Shown here: piece by piece, positions 37,401 to 44,192 of the stretch
Layout: each line of letters begins with the position of its first letter
Numbering within the stretch: the stretch's first letter is position 1
Source: UBA1952 sp965246765
Lineage (GTDB): Bacteria > Bacteroidota > Bacteroidia > Chitinophagales > Chitinophagaceae
Reading direction: 5' to 3'
NCBI GenBank assembly: GCA_965246765.1
Contig: CBDFFJ010000004.1
Coordinates: 372,001-436,000 of the forward strand
Length of the DNA: 64,000 nucleotides
Notes under the pieces: generated by a model
The model's database searches: none
Told to the model about the DNA's origin: nothing
The model's input: only the letters and a program-made list of their open reading frames with translations
Position numbers and translations under genes: made by a program

Positions 37401-37956
37401 TATCCGGGGGGAGGGCGGCGAGCACCTGGCGCAAAGCCCATTCATCTTCAACAAGAAGACTAAAGCGCACCCTACAGTTCAGGACGACATTGAAGTGGAA
37501 ATACAGTCATTGATCCGCTACTTTGGGTTTGAGCTGGATCTGTATTGCGGAGAGGACCCCTGCGACCACAACGAAGATCCCTACTCTTTCCGGTCAACCG
37601 CTGTGCTGCCCTGCTGGCCCCGGCGCTTCCGCAATCCCACCTTCCGCCATCTTGTGGAAAAAACCATACAGTCGGAATCTCCGGCGCATGTGCATGTGCG
37701 CGTTGTGTGGGTGGGCATTGGTGAGATGCGGCGCTTTGAAGACGCCTATGCGGGCTGGCTTGTGGAAATGGCGCAGACAGAAGCGCCGGTGTACGATGCC
37801 GTGAATCCACTGGTTGACGTGCTGAATACGCTTAAGCCTTGCGGACATTGCGACGACGATTGCGGCGAGCCGGCAGACAGCAAAAGGCCTTTGCCCAAGG
37901 ACCCGGAACCCGAGAAAAAAGATGTGCCGGTGGATGACACCTCCAAAAAGCTTTGA
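34414..37956 (+). CDS. eCIS baseplate protein (Pvc12/gp7-like) with coiled-coil insertion
   Basis: A 1180-residue protein starting MPEFLSLVKANPLLPAEDFLA, with the family-typical LSSDTWTDYNLSDPGITILEAVCYAITDLSYRTGFDVKDILA at 28-75. A Lys/Glu-rich heptad-like stretch (about 165-275: ELQADLVKLNKGKAKLQEIL, QAKLTNTEAKIAELNDKITQ) suggests a long coiled coil inserted after the N-terminal domain. Middle and C-terminal parts contain LVEHLLLRPK and conserved CDD-type cysteine patches near 880-900. It builds the outer baseplate wedge. It follows Pvc11 by 15 bases. Confidence 0.85.
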   Translation: MPEFLSLVKANPLLPAEDFLAMRRQGIKSIERLSSDTWTDYNLSDPGITILEAVCYAITDLSYRTGFDVKDILAQQEPDEDAWKDVFYTARQILHNSALTATDYRKLILDVAGVRNAWITPSKDYEVPLWIDYKKAERRTEEGCSCDDADDKICIGKLSLYPWDETAGGNEKLLAELQADLVKLNKGKAKLQEILKNAKDAAPLADAQAKLTNTEAKIAELNDKITQVQSVRSDIPSKIVELEGLLNVTIEYEEDILEEAHREDVRQQVIERLQGHRNLCEDFLSVNAAEYLDFGIGASFELEEAADADKVLAQIFFIIYKYFTPSVPFCTIEQLMKRGMSVDEIFEGPALRNGFIVTEDLDATELFRDIRLSDIISEISDIPGLKAILFLRLPFLGFDQKDERNSFFNEWVRFLTEERKIARIQPSMSSVMFCKEAEFITYNVNAATDRRPDRMQKLFYDAKALERKYRLKGTALDFPVPEGEYKDLQDFYPVTYTLPDCYGVKKGVLPEDATAERKAQALQLKGYLLFFEQIMSDYLVQLDSLRSLFSFKDSGKSTRFTKVLRDLDGIRELLPDHGHANHHGPNHEGQVYHDFKEVLENLTETPEQFAVRRNRFLNHMLARFSEDMSEYEEIMTGLFPYKAAERLVGDKVRVLQGGEYFQISTDRAQGYNYTKMDTWDTLNVSGTERRVSRLLGFSQATRRSLTPEYIIIETWLPGGQEKGFLNKGDSEKKYNTIRIVDPQDRERTLLTSVRVKDGCCTEDLLMAILEHAGERRYFIFHDERKPLSRKTAGIVGNFWFELVDDTNPMVAVSLAASEKFKNREERDKAFHRLQAVIIMMDDNEGLHLVEHLLLRPKMDKILDEDGIPVDVALLNICLDDCDLNKGLDEGTDVPPYRKKISRTPAEKCYDQMPWVLEYLRMKPLESGGATNRSMLFAETFPADEKEKDPVPLKFRKYEALTRRVRDLQEFGSERVNYQIVRNGEEDDLSKVKWSFIIRGEGGEHLAQSPFIFNKKTKAHPTVQDDIEVEIQSLIRYFGFELDLYCGEDPCDHNEDPYSFRSTAVLPCWPRRFRNPTFRHLVEKTIQSESPAHVHVRVVWVGIGEMRRFEDAYAGWLVEMAQTEAPVYDAVNPLVDVLNTLKPCGHCDDDCGEPADSKRPLPKDPEPEKKDVPVDDTSKKL

Positions 37957-37983
37957 GCCGGCCAAAGGAAACGGTAATGAGCC

Positions 37984-39387
37984 ATGAGCAGTATGCACCA
38001 CATCAGCCGTTTGCAATACAAAGTGGCGTGTCCGGACGAAGGGCAGGCCTTTGAGCTGCGCAATCTGCTGTCTGCCGTTGCTACAGAGTGCCTTGCCGCA
38101 AAAATGGAGGATATCAGCGACCGCTATGTGGCAGATGATTCATTTGTTCGCATCCCAAGGCTGGAGATTAGCCTTCAGATTTCGTCACTGAATTTTCTTT
38201 CAGAAGAAATCAGCATCCTTTTTGGCAACGCTCTGGAGGACGAGCTGCGCAAGCTCGCCGCCGGGCAGGGCGACGTGCCGGACTGGGAGCAGGAAGCAGA
38301 GGCCGTATTTTATTTTCTTAAAAACGGCACGCTGCCTCAATGGGCTGTCGCGCTTGGCATGCGGATAAATGCTATCATGCAGCATGTGATAAGCCGCAGG
38401 CCGGAAAAGCTGCTCGCATTCTTATACGCCAACGGCCAGGATCAGAATATCTGGAACCGGATTCTGCTGCAGCTTCCGGAGCTTATCCGAGCGGAAATTA
38501 TCTGCCTTGTGCCCGAGCTCAACGCTCAGCAGGAAAGACTTAAAAAGGATTTAGCGGAATGGCATATCCAAAACACGACGCTTAATATTGTTGCGAAGCA
38601 GGAAGCGATTCCGGGCCTCATAATAAAGTCTATACTGGAGCATGCCTCCGGCGCCATTTCAGGCGTCTTCGCGCACAACGGTCTGCTCGGTCCATTCTTA
38701 TTAAACGCCGGCGTAGGCACGATTCCCGTGGACGAAACGATACATATGCCGTATATGCCGCCGATCCTCTCCTTAGCTTTTCATGAGCCACAGGTCCCGG
38801 CAGACGTCGTCTTTTCAACGGAATCAGACGGCAGCATTGTGCCAGCTATTCCCGCGCTGTCAGACATCGCCGCCACCTCAGGTGTGGATGAAAAGCTAGT
38901 GACGCATACATCAGGCATCGTGCTGCTTTACCCGTTTTTGAAACCGTTTTTTACAGAGCTGGAATTGCTGCGCGAAGGACAATGGAAAGATGCGGATGCG
39001 CAGGTAAGGGCGGTGCATCTGCTTCATCATCTTGCTACCGGCGTGCAGGAACAGCCCGAATGGAATCTCGTGCTGGAAAAGTTTATGTGCGGGCTCAGAC
39101 CCGAAATACCCATTGAACGCCAGCTCCGTTTATCAGATGCGGAAATGGCGGAGTGCGAGAGCCTGCTGAGCTCGGTTATTGAACACTGGTTGGCGCTGAA
39201 AAACACATCTCCACGCGGCCTGAGGGAAACATTCCTGAGACGCGACGGCCTGCTTCGGCCTACCGATAAGGGCTACCGGCTGCAGGTAGCGCGCAAAACA
39301 CAGGACGTACTCTTGGACGCATTGCCCTGGACCTTCTATATCATAAAGCCGGCCTGGAACGACTACCTGATTGAAGTTTTATGGTAA
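37984..39387 (+). CDS. eCIS tape-measure protein (Pvc14-like)
   Basis: A 467-residue protein whose start MSSMHHISRLQYKV and C-terminal block GIVLLYPFLKPFFTELELL, VRAVHLLHHLATG and LPWTFYIIKPAWNDYLIEVLW match the contractile-injection-system tape-measure family of Bacteroidota. Such proteins run inside the tube and set its length. Neither a long transmembrane segment nor a signal peptide is present. The ATPase gene overlaps its end by seven bases. Two possible initiator codons (37984, 37993) give similar proteins. Confidence 0.85.
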   Translation: MSSMHHISRLQYKVACPDEGQAFELRNLLSAVATECLAAKMEDISDRYVADDSFVRIPRLEISLQISSLNFLSEEISILFGNALEDELRKLAAGQGDVPDWEQEAEAVFYFLKNGTLPQWAVALGMRINAIMQHVISRRPEKLLAFLYANGQDQNIWNRILLQLPELIRAEIICLVPELNAQQERLKKDLAEWHIQNTTLNIVAKQEAIPGLIIKSILEHASGAISGVFAHNGLLGPFLLNAGVGTIPVDETIHMPYMPPILSLAFHEPQVPADVVFSTESDGSIVPAIPALSDIAATSGVDEKLVTHTSGIVLLYPFLKPFFTELELLREGQWKDADAQVRAVHLLHHLATGVQEQPEWNLVLEKFMCGLRPEIPIERQLRLSDAEMAECESLLSSVIEHWLALKNTSPRGLRETFLRRDGLLRPTDKGYRLQVARKTQDVLLDALPWTFYIIKPAWNDYLIEVLW

Positions 39388-40784
39388 GCACAACAAACAA
39401 CGGCCAGGGCAGCCGGAACGCAGAAAGCCTTGCACGGGAAATCGGCTGGTTCGCATCGGTCGTCAACGATCGCCTGTACAGGTACTTCCAGAAGCCGAGC
39501 CTGGAGATGCCGGCCGGCGTAGAAGTCAGCCCTTCTTCCGGCGCCGACTTCAGCCCCGCAAGCCATCCGCCCGACCTTTCCGGCGATACCTCTCTTTACG
39601 CTGAGCTGGTGGCGCACTACGGCCTTAGCACGGATGAGCGGCTCCTGCTGATGCTTGCGCTCATTCCCGATGTGCAGCCCCACCTGCTGGATGTATTCTT
39701 TACTGTAAACAAGCAGATCGGTCGCGGATACACAGAATTTGGCGGTATTAAAGGGGCGCGTCACGGCGGCTTTTTGCCGACTATTGAGACGGCGCTGTTC
39801 CTGATAGCGGGCAACGACCTTGCGCATCGCTTCAGACTGTACAGTCTTTTTGAGCCGGATCACGTCTTCAGCACGCACCAGATACTCCAGATACAGGCCG
39901 GAGGCAGCGACGAGCCTTTTTTCAGCAATACTATTTCGGTCAACGACGAGTACATTGACATGCTCACTACAGGCGAGCTGCGCAAACCCCGGTTCAGCAC
40001 AGAGTTTCCTGCAAAGCGCATGACTACCAGTCTGGCCTGGGCGGAGCTCATTGTGGACGAGGAGACTGCGAAAGCGCTGGAGGAGCTTCGCGATTTCCTC
40101 ATGCACGGGCGCACCCTGTTTGAGGACTGGGGCATGCACCGCAAGCTGAAACCCGGATTTAAAGCGCTGTTTCATGGGCCGCCCGGCACCGGCAAGTCGC
40201 TGACCGCCGCGCTGCTTGGCAAGCTCTTCGGGCTGGATGTCTATCGCATTGATCTCTCCATGGTCATATCCAAATACATCGGGGAGACGGAAAAGAATTT
40301 GGAGAAGGTGTTCAAGAAAGCAGAGCACAAGAACTGGATTCTCTTCTTTGACGAGGCAGACGCCCTTTTTGGCAAACGAACGGCCATCTCGGACGCCCAC
40401 GACAAATATGCCAATCAGGAAATCGCTTATCTGCTGCAGCGTCTGGAAGATTACCCCGGCCTCGTCATCCTCGCTTCCAATATGCGCAGCAATGTGGATG
40501 AAGCCTTTACCCGCCGCCTGCAGGCCATCATTCATTTCGGCAAGCCGCAGTCGCGCGAACGCCTGAGGCTATGGAAGGGCGCCTTCAGCACAGCCTCTAC
40601 CCCGCCCGATGATGAAAGCCTTGCGCAGATCGCCAAGCAGTACGATCTGTCCGGAGGCGCCATCATGAATGTCGTTCAGACCGCATCGCTGGCCGTTCTG
40701 AGCCGTGGGGAACGGGTCATTACCAAAGAAGACCTGGTGAACGGTATAAAGAAGGAATTTAAAAAAGAAGGAAAGACGGTATAA
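39381..40784 (+). CDS. eCIS AAA+ ATPase (Pvc15-like)
   Basis: A 467-residue AAA+ ATPase. Walker A GPPGTGKS is at 266-273, Walker B LFFDEAD at 321-327, and a sensor/arginine motif SNMRSNVDEAFTRRL follows. A Bacteroidota-type N-terminal regulatory domain precedes it. In PVC and Afp the ATPase is needed for correct assembly or cargo loading and is not part of the final particle. Its ATG overlaps the tape-measure stop (TTATGGTAA), which implies coupling. Confidence 0.94.
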   Translation: MVSTTNNGQGSRNAESLAREIGWFASVVNDRLYRYFQKPSLEMPAGVEVSPSSGADFSPASHPPDLSGDTSLYAELVAHYGLSTDERLLLMLALIPDVQPHLLDVFFTVNKQIGRGYTEFGGIKGARHGGFLPTIETALFLIAGNDLAHRFRLYSLFEPDHVFSTHQILQIQAGGSDEPFFSNTISVNDEYIDMLTTGELRKPRFSTEFPAKRMTTSLAWAELIVDEETAKALEELRDFLMHGRTLFEDWGMHRKLKPGFKALFHGPPGTGKSLTAALLGKLFGLDVYRIDLSMVISKYIGETEKNLEKVFKKAEHKNWILFFDEADALFGKRTAISDAHDKYANQEIAYLLQRLEDYPGLVILASNMRSNVDEAFTRRLQAIIHFGKPQSRERLRLWKGAFSTASTPPDDESLAQIAKQYDLSGGAIMNVVQTASLAVLSRGERVITKEDLVNGIKKEFKKEGKTV

Positions 40785-40833
40785 CGATTAGTCTAACACA
40801 CAGACTGTTTATTTAGCCACCATCCAAAGGATT

Positions 40834-42261
40834 ATGAGCCAGCACACAGCCCACACAGATGGCGCGCAAACCCAAGCAGGGCCGGCCGCAGCCGCAGTCA
40901 GCGCCCCGAAGCAGAACGCCGTGGAGCAGCCTGAGCTGTCCGCTCCCCTTCCTATCCAATGCTCGCTGACCGTCGGCGCTCCGGATGATCCGCTTGAAGA
41001 CGAGGCAGACGATATGGCCGACCGGGTGATGCGTATGCCCGATTCCGGATTTATTCAGCGCAAGTGCGCCGAATGCGGCAAGGAAGAGGAGGGCGGGCAG
41101 CTGCAGCGCAAGCCCCTCAGCTCCTTTATTCAGCGGAAAGGTAGCGGCGGCGTGGCCGCAAGCAATGAGACAACCAGCCGTATCCGGGCAGCCCAGGGCG
41201 GCGGCAGTCCCCTGGGCGATGGGCCGAAGTCTTTTATGGAAAGCCGCTTTGGCGCAGACTTCAGCGCAGTCCGCATTCATGACGGCACAGAGGCTGCGGC
41301 GCTCTCCCAGGATCTGAGCGCGCAGGCCTTCACTGTTGGCAAGGATGTGTTTTTTAATAGCGGCAGGTTCTCCCCGGAGACCGGCGAGGGCAAGCGACTC
41401 CTTGCGCACGAGCTCACCCACACTATTCAGCAGACGGGAAGTGCTCAGAGGCAGATGATACAGCGCGACCCGATCGTTTTGCCGCCCGTCCTGGTCAGCA
41501 CGCCTGTGCCGGGCACCAGCAGCAGCAGGCGCAGGCAGCTGGCGCAGGAGACTGCCCGGCAGAACGTCATAGCAAGGGACGCCTTCAACAATCTCAATGT
41601 TTCCTTTGAGCAGTTTGTGGACTTGTGGCTCACCTCTGCCAACACAGCCCTGCACCAGGCCGTGGTGCCCGAAGACCCTACCGTAAGGCGCAACTTCTAC
41701 ACCGCCCTCGGCGGCAATATGCTGTGGGCGGCCACTTCCCTGTTCGCCACCTGGCACCCCATCGTGATCGCCATGTCCTTTGTGGGCGCGGCTATCGGCA
41801 GCGGGGCGGCCGCAGCCGATGCCGCACCCACCGGCATCCCGCAGGTAGCCGGCCTGCTTACCCGCACGCGCGACACCCTCTTCCGGCAGTCGGCCAGCGT
41901 GCGCTCTGATGTGGCCATTGTCTGCGCCCAGCGCAACCGTACCGACCTGGAGTCGCAGCGACAGGTACTTTGGGCGCACATATTCCCCGGCGTGCCATAC
42001 AACAGCAGCGATACCCTACGCGAGCTTACCCTGGTCCGTATCAACGCCGGCCTGGTGCAGTTCCGGGCGCAGTACGATGCCTGGCAAAGTGCCACCGAAG
42101 CCAGCGGCTCGCATCGCGCGGTCACCTATTGCCGGGAGATTTTTCCGCACAATGCCGATGGCGAGGGCGCGGCCCGCGCCGGCTGCATCATTTCCTTTAG
42201 CAGCAGCTTCACCGCAGAAGCCCGTCAGGCTAATCCTTTTACCCCGCATCTCACTTTTTAG
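40834..42261 (+). CDS. Putative eCIS cargo: DUF4157 N-terminus plus unrecognised C-terminal domain
   Basis: A 475-residue protein. Residues about 40-75 carry the eCIS-associated leader (IQCSLTVGAPDDPLEDEAD, then MADRVMRM), then a CAECGKEEEGG patch. DUF4157 follows (about 105-205) with KSFMESRFGADFSAVRIHD and zinc motif HELTH at 192-196. Beyond residue 210 no family is recognised. The region contains a hydrophobic Gly/Ala-rich stretch (about 291-330: GGNMLWAATSLFATWHPIVI, AMSFVGAAIGSGAAAADA) that could insert into a membrane. DUF4157 proteins commonly sit beside eCIS loci and are considered cargo. Begins 49 bases after the ATPase. Confidence 0.75.
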   Translation: MSQHTAHTDGAQTQAGPAAAAVSAPKQNAVEQPELSAPLPIQCSLTVGAPDDPLEDEADDMADRVMRMPDSGFIQRKCAECGKEEEGGQLQRKPLSSFIQRKGSGGVAASNETTSRIRAAQGGGSPLGDGPKSFMESRFGADFSAVRIHDGTEAAALSQDLSAQAFTVGKDVFFNSGRFSPETGEGKRLLAHELTHTIQQTGSAQRQMIQRDPIVLPPVLVSTPVPGTSSSRRRQLAQETARQNVIARDAFNNLNVSFEQFVDLWLTSANTALHQAVVPEDPTVRRNFYTALGGNMLWAATSLFATWHPIVIAMSFVGAAIGSGAAAADAAPTGIPQVAGLLTRTRDTLFRQSASVRSDVAIVCAQRNRTDLESQRQVLWAHIFPGVPYNSSDTLRELTLVRINAGLVQFRAQYDAWQSATEASGSHRAVTYCREIFPHNADGEGAARAGCIISFSSSFTAEARQANPFTPHLTF

Positions 42262-42276
42262 CCTGCCGCCCGCATC

Positions 42277-43908
42277 ATGCGCTTTACATCCACTGCCAAA
42301 GAAACTGCACGGCACAATGCTGAAGCCCCTGAGCCCGCGGCGGCATCGGCTGTTGCCAATCATGATGCACCGACGAAGGGGAGCGTCTTTATGCCAGTGC
42401 AGTGCCAGCTAAGCGTGGGCAGCGCCGGCGACCCGCTGGAGGAAGAAGCAGACAACACGGCCGACCGGATAATGCGCAGCCCTGCAAACCCCTTTATTCA
42501 GCGCAGCGCTGATGGCGCCGGTATGGCTGTAAGCAATGATACCGCCGCGGGCATTGCCGCCCAAAGGGGCGGTGGCGCTGCACTGGACGGCCCGGCTAAA
42601 TCTTTTATGGAGCAGCGCTTTAGGCAAGACTTCAGCGATGTCCGCATTCACGATGACGCCCCTGCCGCGCAGCTTTCGCAAGACCTCGGGGCGCAGGCCT
42701 TTACTCTGGGGCGCGATGTGTTTTTCAACAGCGGCAAGTTTGCACCCGATACCGACGACGGCAAGCACCTCCTGGCCCATGAGCTTACCCACACCATTCA
42801 GCAGGGCGGCGATACGCTGCGCCGTGTGCCCATGCCCGCCGATGCCGCCGTTACCAATCTTGAGTCTTACACCGCCGGTACCAGGCAGGATACCCACTAC
42901 GACTCAAGCTTTCACCTGCAAAACAATATTGCCCTCTTCTTTCAGCCCAGCCTCAACACTGCGGTGCGTGCCGGCTACAATGTGAGCTATGTGCTGCGCG
43001 GATTTCCCGCTGCCGAGGCCTGGGTGGGCGACGCTCTCAGCGCCCTCGCCCTCTACAACTTCAACCTTAACAGCAGCGCTACAGAAGCTCCCCTCACAGG
43101 CATCACCACCGTGCAGCACCTGGACCTGAGCGGCCAGACCAATACCGCCGACGCCACCCAGCACGGCCCCAATGCCCTCATCCGCTTTACCACCACCTCT
43201 TTTGACGCTACCACCGCCGCAAACGTCACCACGCGAAACATCCAGGTGCTTATAGAAAAGCAGGGCGACTTTGCCGCCACCGCCGCCACCGAGACCGCCC
43301 CCCAGCGCGCCACCCGCTACGCCACTTCCTACCAGATCAGTAACGCGCAGCCGGTGAATAATGACCCGCTCGCCGACCTCTCGCTCGCTACTATGACCGA
43401 CGCGCAGTTTGACGTAGTGCTCAGCGCCCTTGACCGCGTGCCCGCCAGCGTTCTGAGCCGCGCCACGGGCATCCCCATATACCGCAGCGATGCGGCCCGA
43501 GGCCCCGGCGGCGAGATTGCCGAATATTCTCAAAGCAAGCCCTCGGGCGCCACAGTATGGCAACGCCGCATCACCGCCTTCCGCGACTTCTTTAGCGCTA
43601 CCGCCGAAGACAGGGCCTTTATCATGGCGCACGAGTTTGGACATGCCCTCGACTTCCGCCCCAACGAAACCACCAGCGGCCACGGCGGCGCCTCCCTCAG
43701 CGCCCTCAGCGAGCGCGACCACGCCTCTTTCCGCTACGCGGTGCAGCAGGATGGCGGCCTGGCCAAGGGCATCAGCGAGTATGCCGCTACCCGCACTTCT
43801 TTTGACGAATACTTCGCCGAAGCCTTCGCCATGTACCTCAGTCAGCGCGCCACGCTGCGGGCCTTGCGGCCTAATGTGCATCAGTATTTTGCCACGCTCT
43901 ACCCTTGA
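42277..43908 (+). CDS. Putative eCIS cargo: DUF4157 fused to a lethal-factor-like zinc metalloprotease
   Basis: A 543-residue protein in two parts. The N-terminal part (about 40-180) is eCIS-associated: VQCQLSVGSAGDPLEEEAD, then KSFMEQRFRQDFSDVRIHDD and HELTH at 168-172. The C-terminal part (about 380-543) has HEFGH at 452-456 followed by EYFAEAFAMY at 511-520. The pair HEFGH...E-[FY]-FAEAF with about 55 residues between is the anthrax-lethal-factor (ATLF) pattern, with Glu511 in the third-zinc-ligand position and Tyr502 nearby. A protease toxin delivered by the eCIS is inferred. No immunity gene is visible. It starts 15 bases after the first cargo. Confidence 0.75.
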   Translation: MRFTSTAKETARHNAEAPEPAAASAVANHDAPTKGSVFMPVQCQLSVGSAGDPLEEEADNTADRIMRSPANPFIQRSADGAGMAVSNDTAAGIAAQRGGGAALDGPAKSFMEQRFRQDFSDVRIHDDAPAAQLSQDLGAQAFTLGRDVFFNSGKFAPDTDDGKHLLAHELTHTIQQGGDTLRRVPMPADAAVTNLESYTAGTRQDTHYDSSFHLQNNIALFFQPSLNTAVRAGYNVSYVLRGFPAAEAWVGDALSALALYNFNLNSSATEAPLTGITTVQHLDLSGQTNTADATQHGPNALIRFTTTSFDATTAANVTTRNIQVLIEKQGDFAATAATETAPQRATRYATSYQISNAQPVNNDPLADLSLATMTDAQFDVVLSALDRVPASVLSRATGIPIYRSDAARGPGGEIAEYSQSKPSGATVWQRRITAFRDFFSATAEDRAFIMAHEFGHALDFRPNETTSGHGGASLSALSERDHASFRYAVQQDGGLAKGISEYAATRTSFDEYFAEAFAMYLSQRATLRALRPNVHQYFATLYP

Positions 43909-43947
43909 TTGGGATTGAGAATTGAGAAGAACGGGATGAGCATTGAG

Positions 43948-44090
43948 AATTTCCTGCGGGAAATTCTTTTTTTCCAATAGAAAAACTGGTTTGCCTGCGG
44001 GAAATTTATTTTTTACTATATGAAATTCTGGTTTTATTGTAGGAAAAAGTAAATTTCCTGTAGAAAAAGACAATTTCCCTACGGAAAAAA
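43948..44090. repeat. Cluster of degenerate AATTTCC-TGYR-GGAAATT repeats
   Basis: A gap with no gene lies between the second cargo and copA. It holds at least four imperfect copies of an inverted repeat: 43948-43965 (perfect, AATTTCC-TGCG-GGAAATT), 43994-44007, 44051-44070 and 44072-44090, plus a more degenerate copy around 44023-44048. Each is flanked by A/T-rich runs. Spacing is irregular (19 to 45 bases) and copies differ, so this is not a CRISPR array. Confidence 0.55.
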
Positions 44091-44192
44091 GCGGATTGCG
44101 AGCGCTCGTTTGGCAATATCGTCATCTGCAATAGTGGTGGGCATTCTACTTGGCCCGGAGGCAAGCCCCTTTATGTAAAAGACGAAGATTTG

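Noticed and set aside
39363..40535. A 390-residue minus-strand frame across the eCIS ATPase
   Set aside because: Shadow of a gene with clear Walker A and B motifs in the plus strand.
40813..41979. A 388-residue minus-strand frame across the first cargo gene
   Set aside because: Antisense of DUF4157; the plus-strand frame has the HELTH motif and leader.
22226..43908. Interpretation of the VgrG/PAAR locus as a type VI secretion system or prophage
   Set aside because: No TssJLM, TssB/C pair, ClpV, capsid, terminase, portal or integrase. Pvc16-, Pvc11-, Pvc12-like and tape-measure proteins are eCIS features.
43948..44090. Possible CRISPR array
   Set aside because: Copies differ, spacing is irregular, spacers are A/T runs, and no cas gene is near.
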